Origin: Tenacibaculum soleae
GTDB taxonomy: Bacteria > Bacteroidota > Bacteroidia > Flavobacteriales > Flavobacteriaceae
Direction of reading: 5' to 3'
Length of the DNA stretch: 64,000 bases
Assembly (NCBI RefSeq): GCF_001693415.1
Contig: NZ_MAKX01000001.1
Location: forward strand, 1,382,047-1,446,046
Every line of letters starts with the position of its first letter. Within the stretch, counting starts at the first letter, position 1. Under the pieces are notes generated by a model. That model was not told the origin of the DNA. It made no database searches and saw only the letters and a program-made list of their open reading frames with translations. The position numbers were made by a program, and so were the translations under genes. Below are positions 35,305 through 41,455 of this stretch, piece by piece.

Positions 35305-35547
35305 TTAAAAAAAAACAAAAAAAAGCAAACAAAAAAACAATCGTTTATAGAGAGTTTAACCAATGTAGCAATAGGCTATTTAATATCGCTACTCTCTTTG
35401 TTTATAATATTTCCAATTTTAGGAATAGAAAGTAGTACAAGGAAAAACTTAATAATCACTTTATATTTTTCTTTAATTAGCATTGCAAGAAGTTATATTT
35501 TAAGAAGATTTTTTAATAAAAAAACAAAATGGAAAACAGAAAAATAA
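35294..35547 (+). pseudogene. DUF7220-like small membrane protein, apparent frameshift
   Basis: A frame ending at TAA 35545 encodes KQSFIESLTNVAIGYLISLL followed by a second hydrophobic segment (IITLYFSLISIARSYILRRF), a pattern I associate with DUF7220 phage proteins. No ATG, GTG or TTG begins it upstream of its conserved part. One extra T in the T4 run near 35303-35306 would join it to GTG 35294 (MSEFLKKNKKK...). It overlaps the YopX-like gene. Either the gene is broken or a base is missing from the sequence. Confidence 0.5.
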
Positions 35548-35888
35548 AGTTTCGCTTTTGGGATATAAAGCTAAAAGTAATGTGCTATCGCCTGCCGTTA
35601 TTAAATGATTTTAATCATCCAGAAATAATGCCATTGCAGTTTACAGGATTTTACGATAAAATAGGAAAAGAAATTTACGAAGGCGATATATTAAGTGATT
35701 ACACTCAGACAGATGAAGGAGTTTTGCAAAGTAAAATGCAAGTATTTTTTGATGAAAAAAAAGGTGGTTGGCGTTTAGATAATAGTTTTAATCAAGATAA
35801 AACAAGTAGTGTATCACTTTGGTTAGAATTAAATGATTACCAATACAAAATTATGGGTAATGTTTATTTAGATTCTATCGTTAAATAA
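35529..35888 (+). CDS. YopX-family protein
   Basis: A 119-residue protein with the YopX signature: KIKFRFWDIKLKVMCY at the start, LQFTGFYDKIGKEIYEGDIL in the middle and YKIMGNVYLDS at the end. YopX proteins are widespread in phages and mobile elements; their function is not established. The stop codon forms the first bases of the next attC-like hairpin (TAA-C). Confidence 0.87.
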   Translation: MENRKIKFRFWDIKLKVMCYRLPLLNDFNHPEIMPLQFTGFYDKIGKEIYEGDILSDYTQTDEGVLQSKMQVFFDEKKGGWRLDNSFNQDKTSSVSLWLELNDYQYKIMGNVYLDSIVK

Positions 35889-35932
35889 CGCATTGTGTAT
35901 GGCATCGTTTTAATGTGCTATACACGTTGTTG
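35887..35932. repeat. attC-like hairpin A
   Basis: Left foot AAC (35887-35889) and right foot GTTGTTG (35926-35932). The stem GTGTAT (35895-35900) pairs with ATACAC (35920-35925) and continues with wobble pairs. The apical loop includes TCGTTTTAATG, identical to the loop at 37461-37471. Confidence 0.65.
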
Positions 35933-35970
35933 TAAACTGTACGGAATATTAACAAATAAATTTATAAATA

Positions 35971-36213
35971 ATGAAAGACTTAATTGAAGCACTAAAAATT
36001 TTACTTAAATACGGAAACCCTAAATACCCAACTCATTGCTCACACGATGAACTTAATATAGTAGGTATTGAGCCAGAAAAAATAAGCAAAGAAGATATAA
36101 AAAAACTTGATGAGTTGGGTTTTATTGTGCAAATAGAAGGTGTTTACTACGAAGAAGATGATTATAAAGCAGAAGAAAGTAAAATTTTCTCTTTTAGATA
36201 TGGTAGTGCGTAG
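35971..36213 (+). CDS. Hypothetical protein in cassette array
   Basis: An 80-residue acidic protein (EPEKISKEDIKKLDELGFIV, then YYEEDDYKAEES). The C-terminal half looks like a small alpha/beta unit. No family recognised. It has its own leader of about 40 bases after hairpin A, as cassette genes do. Confidence 0.6.
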   Translation: MKDLIEALKILLKYGNPKYPTHCSHDELNIVGIEPEKISKEDIKKLDELGFIVQIEGVYYEEDDYKAEESKIFSFRYGSA

Positions 36214-36266
36214 TGTTGTTTACGGACGAGTATAACCATTGGACTGATTAAATAAAACAAAATATT
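36214..36266. other. Partial attC-like end (B)
   Basis: The gap opens with GTGTTGTTTACGG, similar to the right-hand ends after hairpins A and F (GTTGT followed by a CTGTnCGG-like stretch). No left arm can be paired, so this may be a decayed or truncated site. Confidence 0.3.
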
Positions 36267-36521
36267 ATGGCAGGAAAAAAATTTATAAACGAACAAGAAT
36301 ATAGTAGGCCACTAAAGGCAAAGTCTTGTGGTTATACATTGTTAGGTGATGTTTGGGTAAAACCTGATAAGCCTTTAAATGAATTACCAGAAGGGACTAA
36401 AGCAAAAGCACTTGGCGGTGGTTATTGGATTAAAAACAAAAGAGGATGGAAATGGTGTACAGGTGCGACCTTTCCAAATGTAGGAGGTGATTGGGATGGA
36501 ACTGTACTTTTACCCAAATGA
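36267..36521 (+). CDS. Hypothetical protein in cassette array
   Basis: An 84-residue protein rich in Gly, Lys and Trp (ALGGGYWIKNKRGWKWCTGA, VGGDWDGTVLLPK), which looks like a small beta-rich domain. No family recognised. It is followed by attC-like hairpin C. Confidence 0.6.
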   Translation: MAGKKFINEQEYSRPLKAKSCGYTLLGDVWVKPDKPLNELPEGTKAKALGGGYWIKNKRGWKWCTGATFPNVGGDWDGTVLLPK

Positions 36522-36526
36522 CACCT

Positions 36527-36648
36527 AACGCATTGGCTATGGTTTGTTGCGTATAAATAAACTGAATTATTAAAGATTAACAAAAATAAAATTATAAACT
36601 AGAACACTAAAGTCAGCAGAAAAAAGCAATGAATTATAGCTGTTGTTG
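36527..36648. repeat. attC-like hairpin C (long)
   Basis: Left foot AACGCATTG (36527 on), the same as in hairpin A, and right foot GTTGTTG (36642-36648), also shared. The stem GCTAT (36536-36540) pairs with ATAGC (36636-36640). The intervening 95 bases are AT-rich and not coding. Confidence 0.6.
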
Positions 36649-36677
36649 GCTTTAGTTTTCTCTCAAAAAATTGAATT

Positions 36678-37052
36678 ATGAATAAAATAAAAGCAAAAAG
36701 CTTAAAGACAGGTGAATGGGTTTATGGTTATTTTATGTATGACTGGGACGGTACGGAAGTTTTAAAACCTATGTTGCAGGTTCTGCCAAACAGAAAAATA
36801 ATAGATATCACTTCCTTTTATAGAGTTGTAATAGATAAAGATACTATTTGTCAGCCTACAGGTTTAAAGGATTCGGAAGGAATCGATATTTACGAGAATG
36901 ACTTGGTTATTCACACTATTGAGTCTGAACACTTAGATGAGTCTGATTGGGATATCATTACAGACAAAGTTATTCTGATTGAGGGATGTTGGTGCGTAGG
37001 AGCTGTTCAATACCCCTTGTTCGCTTTCAAAAATAAGGTACTAGTTGAGTAA
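36678..37052 (+). CDS. Second YopX-like protein
   Basis: A 124-residue protein with YopX-type blocks: KAKSLKTGEWVYGYFMYDWD, DTICQPTGLKDSEGIDIYEN followed by DLV, and a final VQYPLFAFKNKVLVE. It is only distantly similar to the YopX gene at 35529, so it is a separate acquisition rather than a recent duplicate. Function unknown. Confidence 0.8.
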   Translation: MNKIKAKSLKTGEWVYGYFMYDWDGTEVLKPMLQVLPNRKIIDITSFYRVVIDKDTICQPTGLKDSEGIDIYENDLVIHTIESEHLDESDWDIITDKVILIEGCWCVGAVQYPLFAFKNKVLVE

Positions 37053-37107
37053 TTAAAGCCAAGTATGGCTATATGATTAGTGCGGAATTTAAACACGAAA
37101 TTTAATT
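37053..37107. other. Short gap with small hairpin and partial attC-like arm (D)
   Basis: Contains a 5-bp hairpin AGCCA/TGGCT and ATGATTAGTGCGG, close to AAGATTAGTGCAGG in hairpin F. It may be a half site. Confidence 0.3.
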
Positions 37108-37440
37108 ATGAAAAAAGAACTTAGAGAAAAGGTTTGGAAGAAATATAATTGCAAATGCGCCTATTGTGGCGAAGATTTAGAATACAAAAAAATGCAAGTA
37201 GACCACATTGAGGCTAAATACTTAGGTGGTAAAGATGATATTGAAAACTATAACCCAAGTTGTAGGCAATGCAATTTTTATAAAAGCACATTTAGCCTTG
37301 ACCAATTTAAACAGCAATTAGCCACAATAACTGAAAGGATTAAAAAACCATTTATAGTAAGACTCGCAATGAAGTATGGTATTATTTCTTTCAAACCTTT
37401 TGACGGTAAATTTTACTATGAAAAAATGAACGAGCATTAA
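37108..37440 (+). CDS. HNH endonuclease in cassette array
   Basis: A 110-residue HNH protein, REKVWKKYNCKCAYCGEDLE with CAYC, then MQVDHIEAKYLGGKDDIENY and CRQCNFYKS. Both zinc-knuckle Cys pairs and the DH of the active site are present. It is the second HNH gene of the prophage and differs from the terminase-linked one, being closer to McrA/restriction-type HNH proteins. It could be a free-standing homing or defence nuclease; its target is unknown. Confidence 0.87.
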   Translation: MKKELREKVWKKYNCKCAYCGEDLEYKKMQVDHIEAKYLGGKDDIENYNPSCRQCNFYKSTFSLDQFKQQLATITERIKKPFIVRLAMKYGIISFKPFDGKFYYEKMNEH

Positions 37441-37451
37441 TTATATAGCGT

Positions 37452-37480
37452 GTTGTAGTTTCGTTTTAATGAACTACAAC
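37452..37480. repeat. Stem-loop E with the shared loop
   Basis: A perfect 9-bp stem GTTGTAGTT/AACTACAAC closes the loop TCGTTTTAATG, which is identical to that of hairpin A although the two stems have nothing in common. Confidence 0.7.
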
Positions 37481-37530
37481 GTATCGCAAATAAAGAAAGT
37501 GACGATTTAATATTTACAAAAAAAAATAAA

Positions 37531-37854
37531 ATGAACAATAAAAAGTGCAAAAAAATAGAAAAGCATTACAATAAATTAGTTAAGAATAAAACTATAAAAA
37601 CGCTTAACGATGCGTTAATTTATAAAAAAGCAATAGATAAGGCTTTTTCTTTATTTGATGTTGGTGAAAGTAAAATTAAGGACGATAACTGGAGTAAATT
37701 AACAGAACTTTTGCAGTGGTATAAAGATGAAAAAGTAATTGTGGATTCTTTTGAAGAGAATAGAGGTTCTAAAGACATATCTTGTGATGGTGGTTTTGTA
37801 AGAACCCAAACAAATGGAGAAATAACAATTACGATTAACTTAAGAAAAGAATAA
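37531..37854 (+). CDS. Hypothetical protein in cassette array
   Basis: A 107-residue protein: a basic helical N-terminus (NNKKCKKIEKHYNKLVKNKT), a central amphipathic helix and a beta-hairpin-like end (GFVRTQTNGEITITINLRKE). No family recognised. Confidence 0.6.
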   Translation: MNNKKCKKIEKHYNKLVKNKTIKTLNDALIYKKAIDKAFSLFDVGESKIKDDNWSKLTELLQWYKDEKVIVDSFEENRGSKDISCDGGFVRTQTNGEITITINLRKE

Positions 37855-37867
37855 TTTTATTTTTACC

Positions 37868-37993
37868 AACGTTAAAATATAAGATTAGTGCAGGCCAAAA
37901 AGCACTGATTTTAGTAAATAAAACACTGGCCAACCGCATAAACACTGACTTTTATACTGGGCCACATTATGCATTAATTTTATATATTGTTGT
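37868..37993. repeat. attC-like hairpin F (long)
   Basis: Left foot AAC (37868-37870) and right foot GTTGT (37989-37993). The stem ATATAA (37877-37882) pairs with TTATAT (37980-37985), and inward ATTAGTGCA pairs with TGCATTAAT with one wobble. The 126-base length with paired ends and open middle is like long integron attC sites. Confidence 0.68.
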
Positions 37994-38027
37994 ACACTGT
38001 GCGACTTAAATTTAAAAACTTTAAAAA

Positions 38028-38279
38028 ATGAAAACATTTAATATAAACCATTACATCTATATACAAATAACTGATAAAGGCTGGGTTTACTTAAAAAAAA
38101 CAGTTGGCCAAGAATACATAGACGCTTGTATTGATAGAGAACATTATAGAAAAACAATTGATGGCCAGACTTGGTATAAATTACAAGCACATCAAGTTTT
38201 TGAATTGATGCCTATACTTGGTAACAATGAAATACTTTACGGTACAAATATAATGATTGAAGAAAAGGACTTAACCTAG
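38028..38279 (+). CDS. Hypothetical protein in cassette array
   Basis: An 83-residue protein beginning FNINHYIYIQITDKGWVYLK, with a Gln/Trp-rich middle (TIDGQTWYKLQAHQVFELMP). I have an impression of similar short proteins in other Bacteroidota mobile regions but can name no family. Its last codons overlap the left foot of hairpin G. Confidence 0.6.
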   Translation: MKTFNINHYIYIQITDKGWVYLKKTVGQEYIDACIDREHYRKTIDGQTWYKLQAHQVFELMPILGNNEILYGTNIMIEEKDLT

Positions 38280-38314
38280 CATTGTGTACAACGTTATTGT
38301 TGTATGGCTAGTTG
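38273..38314. repeat. attC-like hairpin G (short)
   Basis: Left foot AAC (38273-38275), right foot GTTG (38311-38314). The outer stem TAGC/GCTA and the inner stem TACAAC (38287-38292) with GTTGTA (38299-38304) are separated by an internal loop. The left foot overlaps the gene's stop codon region. Confidence 0.65.
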
Positions 38315-38344
38315 CCGAATTAAAAACTTAAAAACCAAATAAAG

Positions 38345-38608
38345 ATGAAATTATACAAAAAATTATTAAAAAGAATTGAAGATGGTGATCCAATATATTG
38401 CAATGAAACATTTGCAAAAGATTTAGAAGCCGTTGCAAATAAGCACTTTGGGCAATTAGCTATACAACGTGTTGTGAGTAGTGCGTTTTTAGTACAACAC
38501 AAAGAAACCTTAATAAACTATGGTTTGTTTAGTACACGAAAAAAAGCAGAAAACTACATAGACAATAATACAGATTTGTTTGGAATACAAGAAGTTAAAA
38601 TAGCGTAA
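38345..38608 (+). CDS. Hypothetical protein at the end of the cassette array
   Basis: An 87-residue, mostly helical protein (KLYKKLLKRIEDGDPIYCNE, STRKKAENYIDNNTDLFGIQ). No family recognised. The gap after it lacks a convincing attC-like hairpin, so the array probably ends here. Confidence 0.6.
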   Translation: MKLYKKLLKRIEDGDPIYCNETFAKDLEAVANKHFGQLAIQRVVSSAFLVQHKETLINYGLFSTRKKAENYIDNNTDLFGIQEVKIA

Positions 38609-38671
38609 AGTGAAACTTAATAGCATTACTTACAACTACTTATAAAGAGAATAAAACCAAATCAAAAAGCT

Positions 38672-38929
38672 ATGAATTATAATAAAAATGATTTGAATTT
38701 AACGGTAAAAGGTACAGATAAAATAGTAACCAATAAAAATAAGTCAGAGTTTTATAATATAAAGACTGGTCGAAGTATAAAAGTAGTTCGTAATTGCAGG
38801 AGCTTTGGTATATGGAGTAGGCGTAAGTTTATACCGTTAAGTAGAATTGAATTTCAGAAACAAATCGATGCTGATTATTCAGAGGAATTGCGTAATGTGT
38901 TAGATCAGTTATCTCGGTTATCTGTATAG
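38672..38929 (+). CDS. Hypothetical basic phage protein
   Basis: An 85-residue protein, basic in the middle (TGRSIKVVRNCRSFGIWSRR) and helical at the end (ELRNVLDQLSRLSV). No family recognised. A 7-bp hairpin follows at 38932-38953. Confidence 0.55.
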   Translation: MNYNKNDLNLTVKGTDKIVTNKNKSEFYNIKTGRSIKVVRNCRSFGIWSRRKFIPLSRIEFQKQIDADYSEELRNVLDQLSRLSV

Positions 38930-38931
38930 CG

Positions 38932-38953
38932 GCAGATAATTAATAATATCTGC
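38932..38953. repeat. Small hairpin
   Basis: A perfect 7-bp stem GCAGATA/TATCTGC; AGGCAGATT repeats part of it again shortly after. There is no U tract. Role unknown. Confidence 0.45.
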
Positions 38954-38988
38954 TATAAGGCAGATTAAATAAATATAAATAATTAGCT

Positions 38989-39246
38989 ATGAATCAGCAG
39001 CAAAAAGCAAATTTGTATCAATTAAAAATAAAATCTCAATTAGCAGATTTAGTTTTGCAAATAGCAACATCCAACGGATTTTTACAATATTATTTTAAAA
39101 TATTGCCGAAATGCAAAACGCAAAAAGATGCGTTCGAGTTAGTTAATTTAATCTATTACCTACTTTTTAACGAGTATAAATACACTGGGTATAATTCGTT
39201 TCGTCAGGTAAAAAATAAATACTTAAAAAATGGATCATCAAAATAA
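38989..39246 (+). CDS. Hypothetical phage protein
   Basis: An 85-residue, helical protein (LYQLKIKSQLADLVLQIATS, DAFELVNLIYYLLFNEYKYT). It overlaps the next small gene by 17 bases. No family recognised. Confidence 0.55.
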   Translation: MNQQQKANLYQLKIKSQLADLVLQIATSNGFLQYYFKILPKCKTQKDAFELVNLIYYLLFNEYKYTGYNSFRQVKNKYLKNGSSK

Positions 39247-39391
39247 AATAGAAGCATTGGTAATACATTATTTTTTAAACGAAATAAACAACAGTGTTTC
39301 GGCCATTGCAGCAAAACTAGAAATTACAGAACATCGTGTGCATGTAATTATAAATAAATATTTAAAAAACAAAACAATTGGCAATGCGTAA
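39230..39391 (+). CDS. 53-residue helix-turn-helix protein
   Basis: ATG 39230 to TAA 39389 gives MDHQNKIEALVIHYFLNEIN followed by SVSAIAAKLEITEHRVHVII, a compact homeodomain-like helix-turn-helix. It overlaps both neighbours (17 and 14 bases). It could be a late regulator or DNA-binding accessory of the packaging module. Confidence 0.6.
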   Translation: MDHQNKIEALVIHYFLNEINNSVSAIAAKLEITEHRVHVIINKYLKNKTIGNA

Positions 39392-39572
39392 TAATTTAAA
39401 ATTAATCACAGTAATAGTAGCAACCTTTGCAATAGCATTTGCAACATCGTTGCTGTTAGAATTTACTATATTTAAAAATCCAATTCGTTATGTATTAGTA
39501 ATTATGCTGGTATTGGTAGAGCTTTATTTTGGATTTATAACTTATAGATACATGATAACCAAACAAGAGTAA
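39378..39572 (+). CDS. Small two-span membrane protein
   Basis: 64 residues with two hydrophobic segments (LITVIVATFAIAFATSLLLE and YVLVIMLVLVELYFGFITY). An ATG six bases later would also serve as a start. It is located just before the portal gene. Two-span topology is compatible with a class II holin, but the lysis genes are far away, so no role is assigned. Confidence 0.55.
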   Translation: MAMRNNLKLITVIVATFAIAFATSLLLEFTIFKNPIRYVLVIMLVLVELYFGFITYRYMITKQE

Positions 39573-39635
39573 CTAATATACACAGCTTAAACTAAAATAA
39601 ATATCAATTTTACACCGTAAACCATTCGGTGTAAA

Positions 39636-40853
39636 ATGATATTTAAAGCAGCACAACATAATAATTTAACCAGATCGGCAACTGTTTCAGGCGGTGGCGG
39701 GTTTTTAAATATGTTTGGTGGTGTAACTTCAAAATCGGGCGTTGCAGTAACTTCTAATTCTGCGTTAACCTTATCAGCATTTTACAATGGCGTTACTATT
39801 CTGTGTAACGATTATGCGAAATTGCCAAAACACGTAATACAAAAAACCGATGGCGATATAAATCGTTTATCAAATCACCCTGTAGATTATTTAATAAATC
39901 AGCGTCCAAACCAATACATGAACTCTTTTGGGTTCGATTCGGTTTTAATGAAAAACGCAATATTAAAAGGAAATGGTTATGCCGAAAAGGTGGTTAATAG
40001 CTACACTGGTAAAGTGGAATCTTTGCAATACATAGATCAGTCAATAACACCAGTAACCGTTAAAAAGTTCGAAAATAAACTTTGGTATCATTTCGATGGT
40101 CGTGTAGTTGCTTCAGAAAATATGTTGCATTACAGGTCGCTGTATTCAGATAACGGAATTACAGGAATTGGTATTGTAGCGCATGCAGCAAAATCGTTAG
40201 GCGTTGCATTATCTAGTCAAGAATTTGCAGAAGAATACTATGCGTCAAAAGGTATTGGAACAGGTATTGTAACCACCACAAAAGATATGGATCCTGATGC
40301 AAAAAAGCGTTATGGTTCGGCATTAAGTGGTGTGTTAAGTTCAAAACAACCATTTAAAGTAGCGGTTGTAGATGAAGCAGGTTCATTTCAGCATATAAAA
40401 TTAACACCGCAAGAAAGCATGTTTTTAGAAACAAACAAACATGCAATTGGCGAGGTTGCGCGTTGGTTAAACATACCAACATACAAACTAAAAGATACCG
40501 AAAATCAAAATAACTCAAACATGGAAAATCAAAGTATTTCTCATGTTTCAGATTCAGTATTGCCGTGGTCAATCATTAATAATCAAGAATACAACGCAAA
40601 GCTTTTTACAGATGCAGAGCGAAAAAACGGAATAAAAGCACGTTTTAACACTGAAAGTTTATTGCAATCAGATAAAAAAACGCAATTAGCGTGGTACATC
40701 GGGCATATTTATGCGGGTTCAATGACGCGTAATGAAGTGCGTAATAAAATGGGGTTAAATAGTTTGGCAGGATTAGATGAGCCATTAACAGCAGTAAATA
40801 TGCAAACAATGAAGCAGGTGATGGAATCTTTAAAATTACAAGAAAATGAGTAA
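39636..40853 (+). CDS. Portal protein, HK97 family
   Basis: Forms the dodecameric portal through which DNA enters the capsid. Of the 405 residues, LTLSAFYNGVTILCNDYAKL near residue 46 and the central GIGIVAHAAKSLGVALSSQE are typical of HK97 gp3. So is GEVARWLNIPTYKLKDTENQ, with a C-terminal helical region. It overlaps the protease gene by 8 bases. Confidence 0.92.
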   Translation: MIFKAAQHNNLTRSATVSGGGGFLNMFGGVTSKSGVAVTSNSALTLSAFYNGVTILCNDYAKLPKHVIQKTDGDINRLSNHPVDYLINQRPNQYMNSFGFDSVLMKNAILKGNGYAEKVVNSYTGKVESLQYIDQSITPVTVKKFENKLWYHFDGRVVASENMLHYRSLYSDNGITGIGIVAHAAKSLGVALSSQEFAEEYYASKGIGTGIVTTTKDMDPDAKKRYGSALSGVLSSKQPFKVAVVDEAGSFQHIKLTPQESMFLETNKHAIGEVARWLNIPTYKLKDTENQNNSNMENQSISHVSDSVLPWSIINNQEYNAKLFTDAERKNGIKARFNTESLLQSDKKTQLAWYIGHIYAGSMTRNEVRNKMGLNSLAGLDEPLTAVNMQTMKQVMESLKLQENE

Positions 40854-41454
40854 ACAGATAGTAACTAGAGAAGCGTTTGCAAGAAGCACAGCAGCGGAAT
40901 TGTTGGCAAAACGTCAAGTAGAGTTTGTGATATCGTCAGAATCGGTTGATACTTATAGCACGGTTTTTAAACAAGATGGTGCCGATTTGTCAAGATATGC
41001 AGCAGGTGGAATTGTGTTGTATATGCATGACTCATTTTCGGGCGATGAAGATAATATTTTAGGGCGTGGCGAGGTGTTTAAAGAAGGTGCTGAGTTAATT
41101 GGTCGTGTAACATTCGAGCCTAGAGAGATTAACGAAAAAGCAGATAAGATTTTCAGGAAAATAGAAAACGGTACGCCGTTTATGGCAAGTATTGGTGCAA
41201 GGGTTATAAAAGCAGAATTAGGTGATGAGTCGCGTGGTGAAGATAAAAACATCGTTTATTTCAGAGCGTGGCAATTGTTAGAGTTTTCTGTTGTTCCTGT
41301 AGGTTCAAATCCTGATGCGCATAAAAGAAATGCAGAAACGTTGCAAGAAATAAGAACATCTTTAGTTGCTGAAATACCAGTAATTGCAGATGAAGTAAAA
41401 CCAAAAAGAAATGTGCGTGAAGCGCAGTTAATTATTAACGGAAATAGAAAGTAA
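40846..41454 (+). CDS. HK97-type prohead protease (S78)
   Basis: Matures the capsid by cleaving the scaffold/delta domain. The 202-residue protein has SSESVDTYSTVFKQDGADLS, YMHDSF (His) and PFMASIGARV (Ser), the order expected of the S78 catalytic residues. Position between portal and capsid is diagnostic. Confidence 0.9.
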   Translation: MSKQIVTREAFARSTAAELLAKRQVEFVISSESVDTYSTVFKQDGADLSRYAAGGIVLYMHDSFSGDEDNILGRGEVFKEGAELIGRVTFEPREINEKADKIFRKIENGTPFMASIGARVIKAELGDESRGEDKNIVYFRAWQLLEFSVVPVGSNPDAHKRNAETLQEIRTSLVAEIPVIADEVKPKRNVREAQLIINGNRK

Positions 41455-41455
41455 G

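Larger units (their letters stand above)
35273..38671 (+). mobile_element. Cassette-like array of small genes with attC-like hairpins
   Basis: About eight short same-strand genes (YopX-like, unknown, unknown, YopX-like, HNH, unknown, unknown, unknown) are each followed by 50-170 non-coding bases. That is very unlike the overlapping genes of the rest of the prophage. Four gaps hold imperfect hairpins with AAC at the left foot and GTTG at the right foot (35887-35932, 36527-36648, 37868-37993, 38273-38314). One gap holds a related stem-loop (37452-37480), and two hold apparent partial sites. The stems differ in sequence but remain self-complementary. This is the design of integron gene cassettes with attC sites; no integrase gene of that class is in the window. 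The cassette interpretation is inference. Confidence 0.55.

Noticed and set aside
39378..39572. Two-span membrane protein considered as the holin
   Set aside because: It lies before the portal, more than 13 kb from the endolysin; the protein at 52214-52570 is a better placed candidate.
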